Shown: in pieces, positions 41,995 to 54,994 of the stretch
How positions within the stretch are numbered: position 1 is the stretch's first letter
How the letters are laid out: each line of letters starts with the position of its first letter
Source of the DNA: Eriocheir sinensis
Lineage: Eukaryota > Arthropoda > Malacostraca > Decapoda > Varunidae
Assembly (NCBI RefSeq): GCF_024679095.1
Contig: NC_066517.1
Span: 22,928,540 to 22,992,539 of the forward strand
Length of the DNA: 64,000 bases
Direction of reading: 5' to 3'
Translations under genes and position numbers: made by a program
The notes under the pieces: model-generated
What the model was told of the DNA's origin: nothing
Database searches by the model: none
What the model saw: only the letters and a program-made list of their open reading frames with translations

Positions 41995-44900
41995 ATGTGT
42001 GGGGGGTTCACGTGCTCCAAGAACAGCCTTTTGGCCCTCAACATCCTCTATATCGTGAGTATTAAGGCGCGGGGGGGCCGGGGAGGAGGGAAAATGGGTA
42101 ACCAGGTGGTGGATTTTACATATGACACGAGTCCACTCTCTTCCACTCCACCTTTTGCCTCGTTAACTCTCACACCTGTCCTGTTTTACCTGTCCGTATA
42201 TTACCTGCTCGTGTTACCTCGCTTCTCTGGGGTTTAGGGGGAAATAAAGCCAAGGATAAGGTTGGAATCGGCGTTTTGTGTTCATTATATAAAGTCTGTG
42301 GTCATGTGTCGACTATTTTCGCTGATTTTGTTGATTAATTAAAAACGTATTTATCTTTTTTTTATTACTAGCTCGTGTTATCTCGCTTCTCTGGGGTTTA
42401 GGGGGAAATAAAGCCTAGGATCGGGTTGGAATCGGGGTTTTTGTCCATCATGTAAAGTCTAGTCGTGTTGTTAATTATAAAAAACGTATCTTATTTTTTT
42501 TATTTTTTATTACTAGTTCGTGTTATCTCGCTTCTCTGTGTTTAGGGAAATTTTGTCCATCATGTAAAGTCTAGTCGTGTTGTTAATTATAAAAAACGTA
42601 TCTTATTTTTATTTTTTATTTTATTACTAGCTCGTGTTATCTCGCTTCTCTGTGGTTTAGGGGGAAATAAGGCTAAAGATAAGGTTGGAATCAACGTTTT
42701 GGGTTCATCATGTAAAGTCTAGTCGTGTTAATTATAAAAAACTTATCTTATTTTTTTTATTTTTTATTACTAGTTCGTGTTATCTCGCTTCTCTGTGGTT
42801 TAGGGGGAAATAAGGCTAAAGATAAGGTTGGAATCAACGTTTTGGGTTCATCATGTAAAGTCTAGTCGTGTTAATTATAAAAAAAACGTATTTCTTATGT
42901 TTATTTTATTACATGCTTGTGTTATCTCGCTTCTCTGGGGTTAAGGTGGAAATAAAGTTAAGGATTTGTATTAGCCCATGCAAAGTCTGTAGTCGTGGTT
43001 GGTTGGTTGATTTAAAACGCATTTCTTTTTTTATCATTGACTTGCTTCCCTCGTTTTTGGACCTTCGTAGTTCCAGGGCGTATCGCAATGAGTACTTATG
43101 TATTAAAGTCTGAAGTCGTGTGTTTAATCATCACCGCTGATTTGGGTGATTAAAGACGCATTTCTTATTTATTTTTTATCAGTGACTTGCTTCTCTCGTT
43201 AGTTTCAGGGTGTATTGCAATATGTACCAAAACTTTACATATGTTTTAAGTCTGTAGTCATGTTAATTGTCTTGGTTCATTTTTGTTGTTTAAAACGTAT
43301 TTTTCCTTTGTTTATCAGGGACTCTGTTCTCATTTCTGTCCCTTTGTAGTTTTAGGGCGTATTATTCCTACTATTTAAAACTGTTACATTGTTATCCCCT
43401 CCTTTGTGACTGAAACGAAAGCAAGAACAACAACAAAAAAGTCAGAAACGTATATCAAAATGCATAATATCGTCATTTCCTTATGTTTCTTGGTAGGTCT
43501 ATGGCGTATTACAGTGACTACCAAAGCCTTACATTGATACCCCCTCCTTTGTGACCGATACGAAAGCAAGAACAAAGAATATTAATCAAAAACGTATATC
43601 AAAATGCATAATAGTCTTTCGTTCATCACTAACTCATTTCCCTCTGTTTCTTGGTAGTTCTCTGGCGTATTACAATGACTACCAACGCCTTACATTGATA
43701 TCCCCTCCTTTGTGACTGACACGAAAGCAAGAACAAAAAATAGTCAGTTGCGTATATCAAAATGCATAATATCGTCTTTCTTTCGTCACTAACTCATTTT
43801 CCTCTGTTTCTTGGTAGTTCTCTGGCGTATTACAGTGACTACCAAAGCCTTACATTGATATCCCCTCCTTTGTGACCGATACGAGAGCAAGAACAAAGAA
43901 TATTAATCAGAAACGTATATCAAAATGTGTATAGCTTTTCTTTTTCATCAGTAGCTCCTTCCCTTTTGTTCCTTGGTAGGTCTAGGGCTTATCACCTCTT
44001 CCAATACCTCTCACACACTAACCTTTCTTTGTAGTTGATGATAAGCCAGGAACAAATAGGCTACGAGGAATAAAGAGACGCATATCACATTATATCTTTT
44101 CTTTCGTCAGTAACTTGTTTCCTTTTCTTTCTCATAGTTCCAGGGCGTATTTTCACAACCACCAATGCCTCACACACGTTTTTCCTCCTTTACAATCACC
44201 ATAAAAGCAAAAAAACGAAGACTGAGATATATAAAGACGCATATCACATTGTATCTTCCTTTCTTTCGTCAGTAACTCATTTCCTCCTCTTCCTTCTACA
44301 GTTCCAATGCCTCACACACGTTCATCCTCCTTTTCAATCACCAAGAAAGCAATAACCGAAGACTATGAGGTGTTTGAAGACGCATATCACATTGTATCTT
44401 CCTTTCTTTCGTCAGTAACTCATTTCCTCCTCTTCCTTCTACAGTTCCAATGCCTCACACACGTTCATCCTCCTTTACAATCACCAAGAAAGCAATAACC
44501 GAAGACTATGAGGTGTTTGAAGACGCATATCACACACTGTCCCTATTTTCAACTCTACCGGCAGCTCACTTCACATTCTCGTCATGGTAAACAATCACCC
44601 TATTATGAACGAACGCCTTACATTTAGTTCCTTCTGTTTCGTCTTAAGGCCGGAAGTTAACACAGGAACACGAATACAATGACTCGTATGCCCCTTATAC
44701 CCTCATGCTGAAGTTATCGTATATACTTATCTCACGCATCTCCTTATCAGTGTTTTAAAGATCACGAGGTCTGACCGGATGGTGTGGAGGGGATGTGCTA
44801 TGGGGCTTCCTTTCTGTCCGTCTGTCTGAGTGTGTGTGTGTGTGTGTGTTGGGTAGACTGTTGAGTGAAGATTTATGTTATGCACCATCTATCTCATTTC

Positions 44901-47900
44901 CTACTTAACCAACTGGTCTTCTGTTGTCATATACGTCTTAAACTAACCTTCAAAGTTTCACACCATCCGGACAACCATAGGAAAGAATGTAGAGAAGTTG
45001 TTAAGTGAAGAATCACGCTATGCACCCATCTAACTTATTTCCTACTTAACCAACTGCTCCTCTGTTGTCATATACGTCTTATACTACCCTCCAAACCACC
45101 CGGAAAACCATAGGAAAGAAAGTAGAGAACAAAACAACTGTAAAAATAGCCAGACAAGGGTTTTAGGTTGTAGATTAGTGGGTTAATTGACAGTGAGGTG
45201 GATGACAGGTAAAAGAGAAGAGAGAAATGAGAGAGGGGGATGCTTAGTGTAATAGTTGACAGGTGAAGTGGATAGAAACATGAACAAGAGGAGAGACAAA
45301 ATATAGTTGACACAGGTAATAGTTAATTGGTGAGGTGAATCAGAGGAGAGATAAGAAATAGTTGACAGGTATAGAATAGGACAGGTGAGAAATAGTCGAC
45401 AGACAAGATGGATTGGACGTAAATAAGGGGACAGATGAAAATTAGTTGACAGGGAAAAGAATGACAGAAGAGAAATAGTTGGCAGGAAATGGACAGAAGA
45501 AAAATAGTTGACAGGTAAAAACGGATAAGTGAGAAGTAGTTGACAGATGAAGTAAATAAAAGGCTACATGAGAAACAGTTGACAAGTGAAGAAGAGAAGA
45601 GGTTAGAAATACTTGACAGGTAAAGAAGAAAACAGATAAAAAAAAATTAGTTGACAGTTGGAATTTGATGAAAGGTAAATTAGAAGGAAGATGAGAGAAG
45701 GGGATGATCAGTTAATAGTTGCCAATTGAGGTGGATGACAGGTAGTGATTAGGGGGACAGGTGAGGCAAGGGGATGAGCAGTGACAGTTGAGGTGGATGA
45801 CAGGTAAAGAAAAGGTCAGGTGAGGTGGTGGATAATATAAGTACAGGTGTGGAGTCAGCTACTTTTGGTCGGAGTTGGAGTCTGTAAAAATACCTCCGAT
45901 TCCGACTCCTTAACTTAATCATTTATCGTGTAATATAGCAGTTTTATTTTTTTATTATTATTATTATATTTTTAGTGGTGCCTATAGCTAACCCGGAAAA
46001 CAGATCAAGTGTGCGTTTAATAATATGGATGGTTGTAATATATTTTGCCCTACTGTTATCCAAGCAAACACACACACAAAAAAAACATTAGCTAACAACA
46101 CATTTCATTATTTATTCCCAGATAATTTGGCCACTCTTTACTTTTGTCTGTTGTGGGAGTGGTGATTAGTGGGCTTTTTTTTTTACACTTTTTGTTGCCC
46201 TTGAGCCGTCTGTTGTTGCCCGATCCTTTCCCTTTCTTTCTCAATTGTCCCGCTGAGCTGCTGCTGCTGGTGGCGTTCATCCTATAAGAAGACAAATAGG
46301 TTAAAGAAATACTAAATAAAACACATAGTATAAAAACATTAGCAACACATTTCATTTTTTACTCAGGGTCGATTTTACCCTCCAATCCTTTCCCTCATTT
46401 CTTCCACTGTCTTACTGAGCTGCGTCTCCTTCACACAGATGGTATCATTCATCCTATAAGAAGACAGATGGGCAGAAAACACACACACTCAAAGAAACAT
46501 TAGCAACACCTTTCATTATTTACTCACAGATAAACTTTTTCCCACTTATTTTCTCCATCACTGAGTTGCGTCTCCTTCACACAGGTGGTGGCGTTCATCA
46601 TGATAGGGGTGGCGGCGGCGGCGAACATGGACTCCATCTTCACCTCGCTGTCCCTGGTGTCCACGATCATAGCGTGCGGCGTGTTCCTCCTCTTCATATC
46701 CATAGTGGGGCTCATCGGGGCCAGTAAACACCATCAGGTAAGTGTCTGGGAGTGCTAGAGGGTCAGGTCGCTTGTGTGTGTATCTGTGTACCTGTCTGTC
46801 TCTCTTCCTCTCTCAGTCAGTTTGTCTCTATTCATCCTTCTTTCCGTCTCTCTATGTAAAGGATTTGATGCTTATTTCTGAACCAAGTGTTAAAAAATTA
46901 TACACTTAAGTTGACTGAAGCTAATGAATTTGTGGGTAAGCAGTAGAGTAAGTCAAATGTTTTTGTACTCTTTTTGTTGCCCTTGAGCTGCATCCTTTGA
47001 TACAAAAAAAAAAGGAAAGAAGGCAAACAGACATATACACTAGTTAGCAGGATGGCGGAAGTCCAGTGGTGAAACTAGAATAGCTAATCGGCTGTGAAGG
47101 ACATTTCTGTGGCTTGAAGAGTGTGTGCTGTTGTGTTCCAGGTGATGCTGTTCTTCTACATGATCGTGCTCTTCATCATCTTCATCATCCAGTTCTCCGT
47201 AGCCTGCGCCTGCCTTGCCATCAATGAGGACCAGCAGAGTGTGGTGGCTGCCAAGGTGGGTCAGGGTAGGGTGAACAGGACATCTCTCTAGCCTGTCTGT
47301 TACTTGATAGCTTTTATAACGTTTACCTTGTGGGTGAAACTGATGAGGTGTTGATCTTGCTCCTCATCAGATTTATTGGGTGGTATTGTCAGTGTAAATA
47401 CTCATACCCGTGCATTATTCCTTATGAGTGGTAGTAATGTGGTATGGGGTAGCCATTGAATACACTTTTTTCCCCCCCGTGAACCATTCCCTTTGTTGCA
47501 GGGCTGGAAGAAAGCTGGAGATTCAATACGGATAGACGCGCAGAATCTGTTCAGCTGCTGCGGCTACAGCAACGAGAACTTCAACCTGACACAAGAGGCC
47601 GACCACCCCTCGTGCATGGATGTAAGGGTCTCCCAACCTTGGTCGTGGAATAATAACAATAGTAATAGTGATTGTCGTAATAATAATCCTGGACTCATGA
47701 ATATCTTGCTAAGCACACTCCACCTGCGACTCACCCATATCTCCTAGGCCTTACAAAACCTACATCTCATCAACAGTGTGTAAAAATTTTCCCCTCACTC
47801 AGATTCCCTTATGCTGCCCCAACGTGGTTAACGAGACTCTGTGCTGCCACGAGGGTGGAGAGCCATGTCAGTGCATCTCCTGTGACGTGCCAATCAAGGA

Positions 47901-50879
47901 GGCGATGCTCAGAGGGGTTACTGTCGTCGGCGGCATTGGACTGTTCTTCTCCTTCACTGAGGTGGGTGTAGACTTGTTACTGGTGTGAGTGTGCATGTGT
48001 GTTTGTTCTTAGGGTGGGTGAGGGAGGGTTGATGGGTGTGGAAAGTGATAAGAGGCCAAGGAGGAGTGGGAGTGTTAGAGGGTGAGGGAACAGGTGAAAG
48101 GGATGATGTGAGCTGACCATGTGAAGGTTAAGATGAGCATTGCACTTCAGATTTTGTTAGGTGCACGAAAGGGTTGTGAATTGTGGTTCAGAACAGCATG
48201 TGTGAAAGCAGACTGTCTCTGCCGAAGTGTTAGTGTCATGAAAGAAAAAAAGACATTCAGGTTTTGTTCACTACTTTAACCCGTGTGGGTCGGGTGACGG
48301 GAATTCCCGCTCAGGCGGAAAGCGTCGGGTGGCGGGAGTTCCCGCCATCCGACGCGCTTGACTTGGTCAAAAATAGCACCTCTTCCCAACATTATATCTC
48401 TGCCGTGCTGTAACCTAGACACTTCAAATTTATTTAATCGTGGAGAGGAAGGATTGGCGATGAAAAAACAGTATAAATTATTGTTTTCTTTTGAAATTGC
48501 CACACGGGGCATTGATGAAAGACACCTATTTTTCAAAATCTATCAACACCGCCCGCGCGCTGCGAGGACGACTATAGTCCTCTAGCCCGACCCTTATGGG
48601 TTAAGTGAATCTCTTATCTTAACTGGTCCCTCTTTAATTGCTTACACAGCATCACTGTGCTGTGCAAGGTTTCAGTTGGTGTCCAGTGTCTGGCCATGAA
48701 GTGCTGCCCTCTTGATACTGTTTTTTGCAGCTTTTATGACTCCTTTCTCTCCTGGTGGCAGGTTTTCTTTGTTCCTCATATAAATGGTTTAAGCTCGGTT
48801 CAATGTTTAATACACCCATGTGTGTTAACAATTGTAAATACTTTTCTATCTTGTAAATAATGTTTTTTATATGCATTCTGTGATTTAAGATTATTATGGC
48901 TGGGCCTGTTTGGCTTCAGATATTAATATAACTACTCATTGCTGTTGAACAGAAAGCACTTTAGCTAACACCATTTATTGTGTAGCGTTTACCCAGGCAG
49001 AGCTCTTGCTCAAGCTCAAGCTTACGGGATTCAGGTTACTCTTCCTGATTTTTGTGTCAACAAATTTTGCTCCTGAAGAAAAATACTCCTTGCACATCAG
49101 CCCTCATGAAATTTTAGTCTTTACAAGCTCCAGAAAAGCTGAAGAAGGCAGTAACTCTCTCTTAATGCTCCTGCTCACCACCATGCAAGTGAAATTTTAA
49201 CTTGGCATTGGGAGAAAACAACCATTTCCAATCTATCTTCACACTAAAATTAGTTCTTCCCCACATGAATGGTAAATGCTCTTGGGAGTCCTAACTTGTA
49301 TTCTTCCTCCAACTCACACTTTACACTATCAATCAGAATTACTGATAACTCACTCTTCACTACCCTTGCTGTGCCCTCCACACCCATGAGCCATTCACCC
49401 CTGACAAACTCCCTGAACACTTTTGGGAACTTTCCTTCCTCGTCACCCCCAGTTCCTTGGCGTTTGGCTCACGGTGCGCTACAGGAACCAGCGGGACCCC
49501 CGGGCTAACCCTTCTGCCTTCCTGTAGTGAGGTGGCATGGTGGCCCTCAAACCCTCACTGCTACTCTTAACTAACATATCAGGTAGCAAGGGTCAAGAAT
49601 GGTTTGCTGATGTAGTGGCTTCAATAATTGCTTGCCTTCTCTGCCTCTTCTAGTTTGCTCCCTTTCCCTTCTCATATATATTATTTTTTATTCTTCCCTC
49701 CCTTTTTATACATCCTTTTGATTCCTCTTATATCATGCACATCTTGTTTTTGATTTGTTGGTGTATAATAACCTACTTTACACTTGCTTCTCTGCTCTCC
49801 TCCTCCTCTTCTTCCAATTCCTCCTCCTGTTCCTTCTCTTCCTCCCCCTCCTCGGTGCCATGTGACCCTGCATTGCGACACCAAGAGCTGTTCTCCCCAA
49901 TAACCAGTCTATCCTCCTCCTGTTCCTCCTTCCCTTTTCTTCCCTTGAATTTCTGCTTACTTATGTTGATGCTTGTTTTGTTTTGTTGTTTTTTTATGGT
50001 TCAAGATTTCCGCAATGATGTCCGCTGAGTTTGCTTGTTTCTTGTTTATAGCTTTGATGTGTTTTGTGTTGATTTGAAGCATGGCAGAAAATTCATCTCT
50101 ATTTTCTTTTTGTTTTCATTACTGGTTCTTAATATTTTTGCGATAGTGTTCTTTGTTTTTTATTTATTCATTCGTATATTTGTTATTCTGCGGTAAGTTT
50201 GATCATGAATTTACTTGCAGTGTTTCCTCCTGCCTTTTTTTTTTCACAGGTTGGCATTATTTTCAGCATTTGCGTTGCTTTGAGATATATACTTTACATA
50301 TATTTTATTTGTAGATTGTGATCATGTGTTTTATGTTGGCTTGGGTATATTTGAATTTCTTTAAATACCCCTTTTTTATGTGCAATTGTTAAAAGGTTGT
50401 AGTAGTAGTAGTCTTGCCATGGAAGCTATATGCCTTAGTCCAAATATATTAACTGTATTTTGCTATGAAGGATGCTGTGTTTGTGTTGATTTATTAATGT
50501 GAAATATCTTTAACGTCACACTAGTCTGCATATGCTGTGTTTTACTTGCTCAAAATGTTATAATATTCCAAAGAGGGCAAAGTTCCAGTCTAGTCTATTA
50601 CAAGTAACATGCCAGAGGGGTTTCAGTTCCTTCTAAAGAGTATCACTTAGTTCTCTCTCACAATCAGCCTCAGAGGTTCTTCGTATTTTCCTGAGAACGT
50701 AAATTGGCAGTGCATCAGGATGAGCATGTGAGGAAATTCTGTTCCTCACTAAACTAAAGATTGGGCAGGGAAGGACGATGACACTGTGCTACATTTTTCA
50801 GGTCATCGGCTTCTTCATCGCTAAGCGTTTCCGGCACCAGGTGGACCCACGAGCAAACATTCAGAGTTTGCTTAGATAA
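41995..50879 (+). CDS. TSPAN31: Tetraspanin-13/31-like protein, 5 common exons plus alternative last exons
   Basis: Exons: 41995-42054, 46585-46737, 47142-47255, 47502-47621, 47803-47961, then 49453-49527 (6a) or 50802-50879 (6b); 226 or 227 aa. All exon boundaries are phase 0. Tetraspanins organise membrane microdomains at the plasma membrane or endosomes; the partners of this subgroup are poorly known. The N-terminus [20 protein letters not shown] is diagnostic of the TSPAN13/31 (insect Tsp97E) group. TM1 ~13-34, TM2 ~47-66 ([20 protein letters not shown]), TM3 ~73-98, large loop ~99-186 with CCG at 128-130 and further Cys pairs (LCCPN, LCCHEG), TM4 from [16 protein letters not shown] into exon 6. 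TSPAN13 versus TSPAN31 cannot be separated, so the symbol is approximate. Confidence 0.93.
42180..43130. repeat. ~120-bp array, tetraspanin intron 1, first block
   Basis: The core cgtgttatctcgcttctctg recurs at about 42203, 42375, 42521, 42633, 42776 and 42921. It is followed by ggtttagggggaaataa and a T-rich linker. Copies are irregularly truncated. Confidence 0.82.
43130..44560. repeat. ~140-170-bp arrays, tetraspanin intron 1, second block
   Basis: Units built on cttggtagttctctggcgta, cttacattgatatcccctcc and tgaccgatacgaaagcaaga recur from about 43320 to 43960. A related 125-bp unit (cagttccaatgcctcacaca ... gaagacgcatatcaca) recurs to 44540. The two blocks grade into each other. Confidence 0.8.
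45150..45860. repeat. Degenerate GTTGACAGGT short-unit array
   Basis: The motif agttgacaggt recurs more than ten times at irregular 30-60 bp spacing, with aggtggatgacaggt variants. It looks like an old, decayed minisatellite in intron 1. Confidence 0.65.
46090..46460 (+). pseudogene. Two degenerate copies of the tetraspanin exon 2 acceptor region
   Basis: At 46415-46460, gagctgcgtctccttcacac|ag is followed by ATGGTATCATTCATCC. This aligns with true exon 2 (gttgcgtctccttcacacag/GTGGTGGCGTTCATCA) 146 bp later, but a TAA follows after six codons. An older copy near 46250-46285 keeps ggtggcgttcatcc and has lost its AG. The older copy also carries a GGGAGCGG-family insertion at 46130-46210. Confidence 0.75.
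48276..48604. mobile_element. TTAA-bounded MITE, family B, tetraspanin intron 5
   Basis: TTAACCCGTGTGGGTCGGG at the left is mirrored by CCCGACCCTTATGGGTTAA at the right. TTAA lies at 48276 and 48601. The subterminal GC-rich part (gacgggaattcccgctcagg) contains further palindromes. 329 bp, no transposase. Confidence 0.85.
49453..49527 (+). other. TSPAN31: Tetraspanin alternative last exon 6a (conserved tail)
   Basis: The acceptor cacccccag precedes [20 protein letters not shown] and SAFL-stop. This is almost the vertebrate TSPAN13/31 C-terminus, so it is the ancestral ending. Confidence 0.9.
50802..50879 (+). other. TSPAN31: Tetraspanin alternative last exon 6b (divergent tail)
   Basis: The acceptor tacatttttcag precedes [20 protein letters not shown] and QSLLR-stop. 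It is phase 0 like 6a and alignable (RFRHQ.DPRAN versus RYRNQ.DPRAN). It would change the last TM half and remove the PSAFL terminus. Confidence 0.85.
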
Positions 50880-53800
50880 TGGGCAGCAGCAGAAGAAGCA
50901 ACAACAGCAAGCCTATTCCTGCCCACCAACTCCCATCTCTGCCTACCTTCCCTCTTTGCTTCCTGCTTTCCATAAACCCCATTCCAGCCCTGCTCCCTCC
51001 TTCCCTCCCTCCTCACCTTGTTACCGCCAAGCCAGATAGCTAATGTTTCAGGTCACTGGGAAGGTCTTTGCTGCCAACCCCTTGTCTAGTGCCACTAACT
51101 CCCATGCCAACTCATTCTATTGCTCTTTCTCTCTCTTGGCATCAGAAGTTTTTTATATCATTTTGTATTAGCTATGAGTATTATATTTTTTGGTCAATTC
51201 CTCCAGCGTGCAATATTATTTAGCGAGGTACAATTATTATCGCCCTTCCATAGATTTTAGATTTAAACGCCATATCAGAGTTAAGTCCTATATCTCCTGT
51301 ACACTTTTTCACATGTATGTATGTTTGATTTCAATATCAGATGGGGAACAACTTAATATTCAGATACCTCAAGACAGTGCAACAATATCTACTGGACTCC
51401 TTCAAAGATTTTACCGCCATCGTAAAGTGAAAATACTCCATTGTGACACTAAAGCATCTCGCAGCACCTGGGGTCAGCACAGCGCCCTATGTGTCCACAG
51501 TGCTGAGGGTAGGCTGTGTGCTGAGAAGTGCTGCATCTGGCTTGTACCTCATCATATGTCACTGAAAATAGTCTCATGGCTCAGTGGATTTGGTAATGCT
51601 GAGTTCTCCATTACTTTTGTTCTCCTTATTACTTGGTTGTCTCCCTCACATTTAGGTTCTGTATATTTAGTTGCCTCCGATTACATGCTTTGCTTTCCCT
51701 TTACGTTGATATTTCCCAGCCGTTGTGTTGGGTAGTGTGTTATGTATTGCTTTATCTCTTTATTTGTATAGCACTTTATTATGAGTTGTTACCTGTGTTC
51801 TCTAGCACTCTGTACTAATATAAAATTTCCCTCCCTTTTTGATGTTCAGATATTGCAATTTAGGAAACTTTCTAAAGAGGTAAAGGAAGAGTATAACAAT
51901 AATTTACCAGTGAATTATGTACATAGCTTTGAAAGTGTAGCTACAGAGTGGTGTAATTTAAACTGTTCATTAGAGTTTAGTGGAAAAAAATAACCCCTAT
52001 GCCACCAAGAGATTTACTAATGAGCTGTATCATTGCTGATTTGATTGTGTAAGTGTAAGGTGTCATTTTATTCCTTACTCATCATCAGCATCCTTACTAA
52101 GAGGCAGATCTATCTAAGGAGAGGTAATACAATACAGAATTACTGATTAGTTTGATCTTCTTTGATTTGACATAACTTGTGTAGCTTTAGCCACAAGCAA
52201 CTAGGAGATTTGCTGAAGATATGCTTCTGCTCAGTTCTCTGTACTGTGTTACTTAGGTAATGACTAGTCTGAGTAGGAAAAAGAAACATAGTGTTAGACT
52301 ACCTTTATGGATCAAAGTAAATGTGCCTAAATGAAATGGGAACTTGGTTATGTCTCAGTATACATGTGACAAATATATATTGTTTATATCAAGTAGGTGA
52401 TTAAAATTTAGCTTGTCATTAAGTGACCTTGACAGTATTGAGGAAGAGTTTATTTTCTCTTTAGTGTGAAGTTGAACGCTTTTCCTTTGGCAAGAGCCAA
52501 GAAACAAAGCTACATGGAAGTGGCCACAGAGATGGCTGGAATGAGGAGTCCTAGAAGTCAGCGCTGGCAGCCAAGGCAGCGGCCCTGGCCTCAGAAGCCA
52601 GGGCTGACAGCTAAGAAAGACATTTAGCAATTCCTTCCTCATTGGAAGAAGAAAATATTGTGAGAGCATCGGACTTGCTTTTGTGTGGTGGTTTTAGATA
52701 TTTGGAATTTAATTGCCTGGTTTACCTTTGTATGCATTATCTCAGGCAATATGTTGTTCTGTGCTGTTGGACAGACCGAAGTAGTTTTAGTAATTGGTGT
52801 TTGATGAAATTGTCAATCTTGCATTCCATGAGACACATCTCAGTAGTGATTTGGCTGAGCTGTGGTGAGCCATTGGTGTGCTACAAGGGAGGTGAGATGA
52901 GTTGTCTTGGCACCTGTTCACATTGTAAAACAGACTGTTAATAATGGTTCAGCAGGTCTGCTTAGGTGATCTATCAAGTCCAGAATTGAGTGCAGAATAG
53001 ATCAGCTAAGAAGTTTGCCCTTCAGAGGCTGTCACATGTGGGATGGTGGGGAAGCTCCTCACTCCTCAAGGACAGATTACACTACTGTGTCTTGCATCAG
53101 GGGTTCAGTTTTGCTGTTATGAGATTTTTTGGCCTTTCACTCACCACATGTTCTGCCTCGCTGTTCTGTTCGGGCTGATGTCTCGGCAGCAGCACTGTTA
53201 CTCTTGCTGAGCCATTCCTGTTTCCTCATGCTTTTTATGTCTTTGCTTGATCTAATAGTCATGGCTAAGAGTTAGAAAGTACTCAGCATACTCAATACAG
53301 TCCCTAAATATCTTACTTCTCTGATGAAATAGTGGACTTCTCAAGATACTCTTTTTTTTCCCATAGAAGCAAGATTGTTTATTGAAAGTAGGTACACCAC
53401 ACTTTAATTTCATACACATATGTAAAATCGTATTAGGAATTTTTTAACTATTCTCAATGGAGGAGCAATGGACTTGTACCTTGGGCCGCAAGAGTAACAA
53501 CATTCTGCCGTTGATTTATAACTGTGCCGGTGACGGACTTGAGTGTTGGTTGGTCAGCAAGAGTAGGTGGTGTTTGCTCTCAGTGATTCCTTTAGTTCCT
53601 GTTTGTGATACATAAGACATTCCAGCCATTTTGTTATGCCAGTAGTCTTTTCTTGTGTACAGTTATGTTTTGTAATCCTTAAGATGGTAACAACAACAAT
53701 AATGATGATAATAATGATAATAGCCAGCAGTAGATTAGCTCTGAAAGTGTACTGTGTTTTGGGGTGATATGTTGTTTATATAAAAGAGTATTTAAAAAAA

Positions 53801-54235
53801 GATCATAAATAATGCTTCCTGTAGTTTGATATGAGTGTAGGATATACATGTTGACTGTTGTTTATTCATTTGTTTGTTGGTTGGCCTACATTTGCAGTGG
53901 TGCTTACATCGGCATTTTATTTATTCATCTTTGGTTTCAGTTTTCTCTGCATCACTTAAGTGGGTTTGGATTTGGTTGTGTGTGTGTGTGTGTGTGTGTT
54001 TTCCTGTTGAGTTGGAATGGCTTGTCCAGTGTTATGAGTTTTGATTCCTTCATCACCCGGGGAACTAATGGTGGCACTTTTTCCACACTGTTTATGATCA
54101 CTGGGGCTCGGCGGCTCGTCCAGAACTGCTTGTTGTGCGCTTGTCTTCTTTCACATGACGCTGCGAGGCTTAGGATGACTGCATGACACTTTGATAGGGT
54201 GGGGTGAGGGTTGTGTCTGTTAGAGGTGTAAGGAA
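50880..54235 (+). other. Probable tetraspanin 6b 3' UTR and flank, no gene seen
   Basis: Mostly unique, moderately T-rich sequence. A 181-aa open frame (51190-51735) and shorter ones show no domain, no initiation context and no splicing partner. A long 3' UTR is plausible, but its end was not identified. A (GT)n run lies near 53980-53999. Confidence 0.4.
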
Positions 54236-54294
54236 TTCCTCAAGTTGTCTTTTTTTCTACCATTTTTCCCAGTTTGAGGATTTGTTGGACTGAT

Positions 54295-54710
54295 TTGAGG
54301 CATTTAGAGAAGAAGGGGCATAAGGAACAGGGCCAAGTTTTCTAGTTTGATGTTCTATAGGACTGATTTTGGGCATCCACAGAAGAAGGGGCGTAAGGAA
54401 CAGGGCCAAGTTTTCTAGTTTGATGTTCTATAGGACTGATTTTGGGCATCCACAGAAGAAGGGGCATAAAGAACAGGGCCAAGTTTTCTAGTTTGATGTT
54501 CTATAGGACTGATTTTGGGCATCCACAGAAGAAGGGGCGTAAGGAACAGTAGTTTTTTCAAATTTCAAAATCTATACGGCTGATTTGAAGTGTCCACAGA
54601 AGAAGGCATGTAAGAAACAGAGCCATTTCTTCTAGTTTGAGGATCTTTAGGGTTGATTTGAAGTGTCTGAAGAAGAAGGCATGTAAGGGACAGGGCCAAG
54701 TTTTGTAGTT
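54295..54710. repeat. 73-bp array, ~5 copies
   Basis: aacagggccaagttttctag recurs near 54326, 54399 and 54472, with diverged copies to about 54700. Confidence 0.85.
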
Positions 54711-54994
54711 TGCCCTAGGAAAGCCAGACTACATATCCCAAAAAGAACAAAATCAAGTTGCAAGTGATAAGCAACCTTCAGTACATCAAATACAAGGTCA
54801 CTTTTCCCTTGCAACCCATTCCTTGTTCTTCCTGTGGTGTGTAGCCTGACTTTCCCAGTATTACCTGGAAAAAAATAGCTCTCTCTTATGCCCCTTTCTC
54901 CAGATGCCTCGTTTGTTGTCCTCTTTTTCTGCCTTCCCTTTACCCTTCACATAATTTAAACATAAGCGATTTCTTCTACTGTTTTAACCTCTCC

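Noticed and set aside
51190..51735. 181-aa ORF after tetraspanin exon 6b
   Set aside because: No domain, signal or splice support; more likely 3' UTR sequence open by chance.
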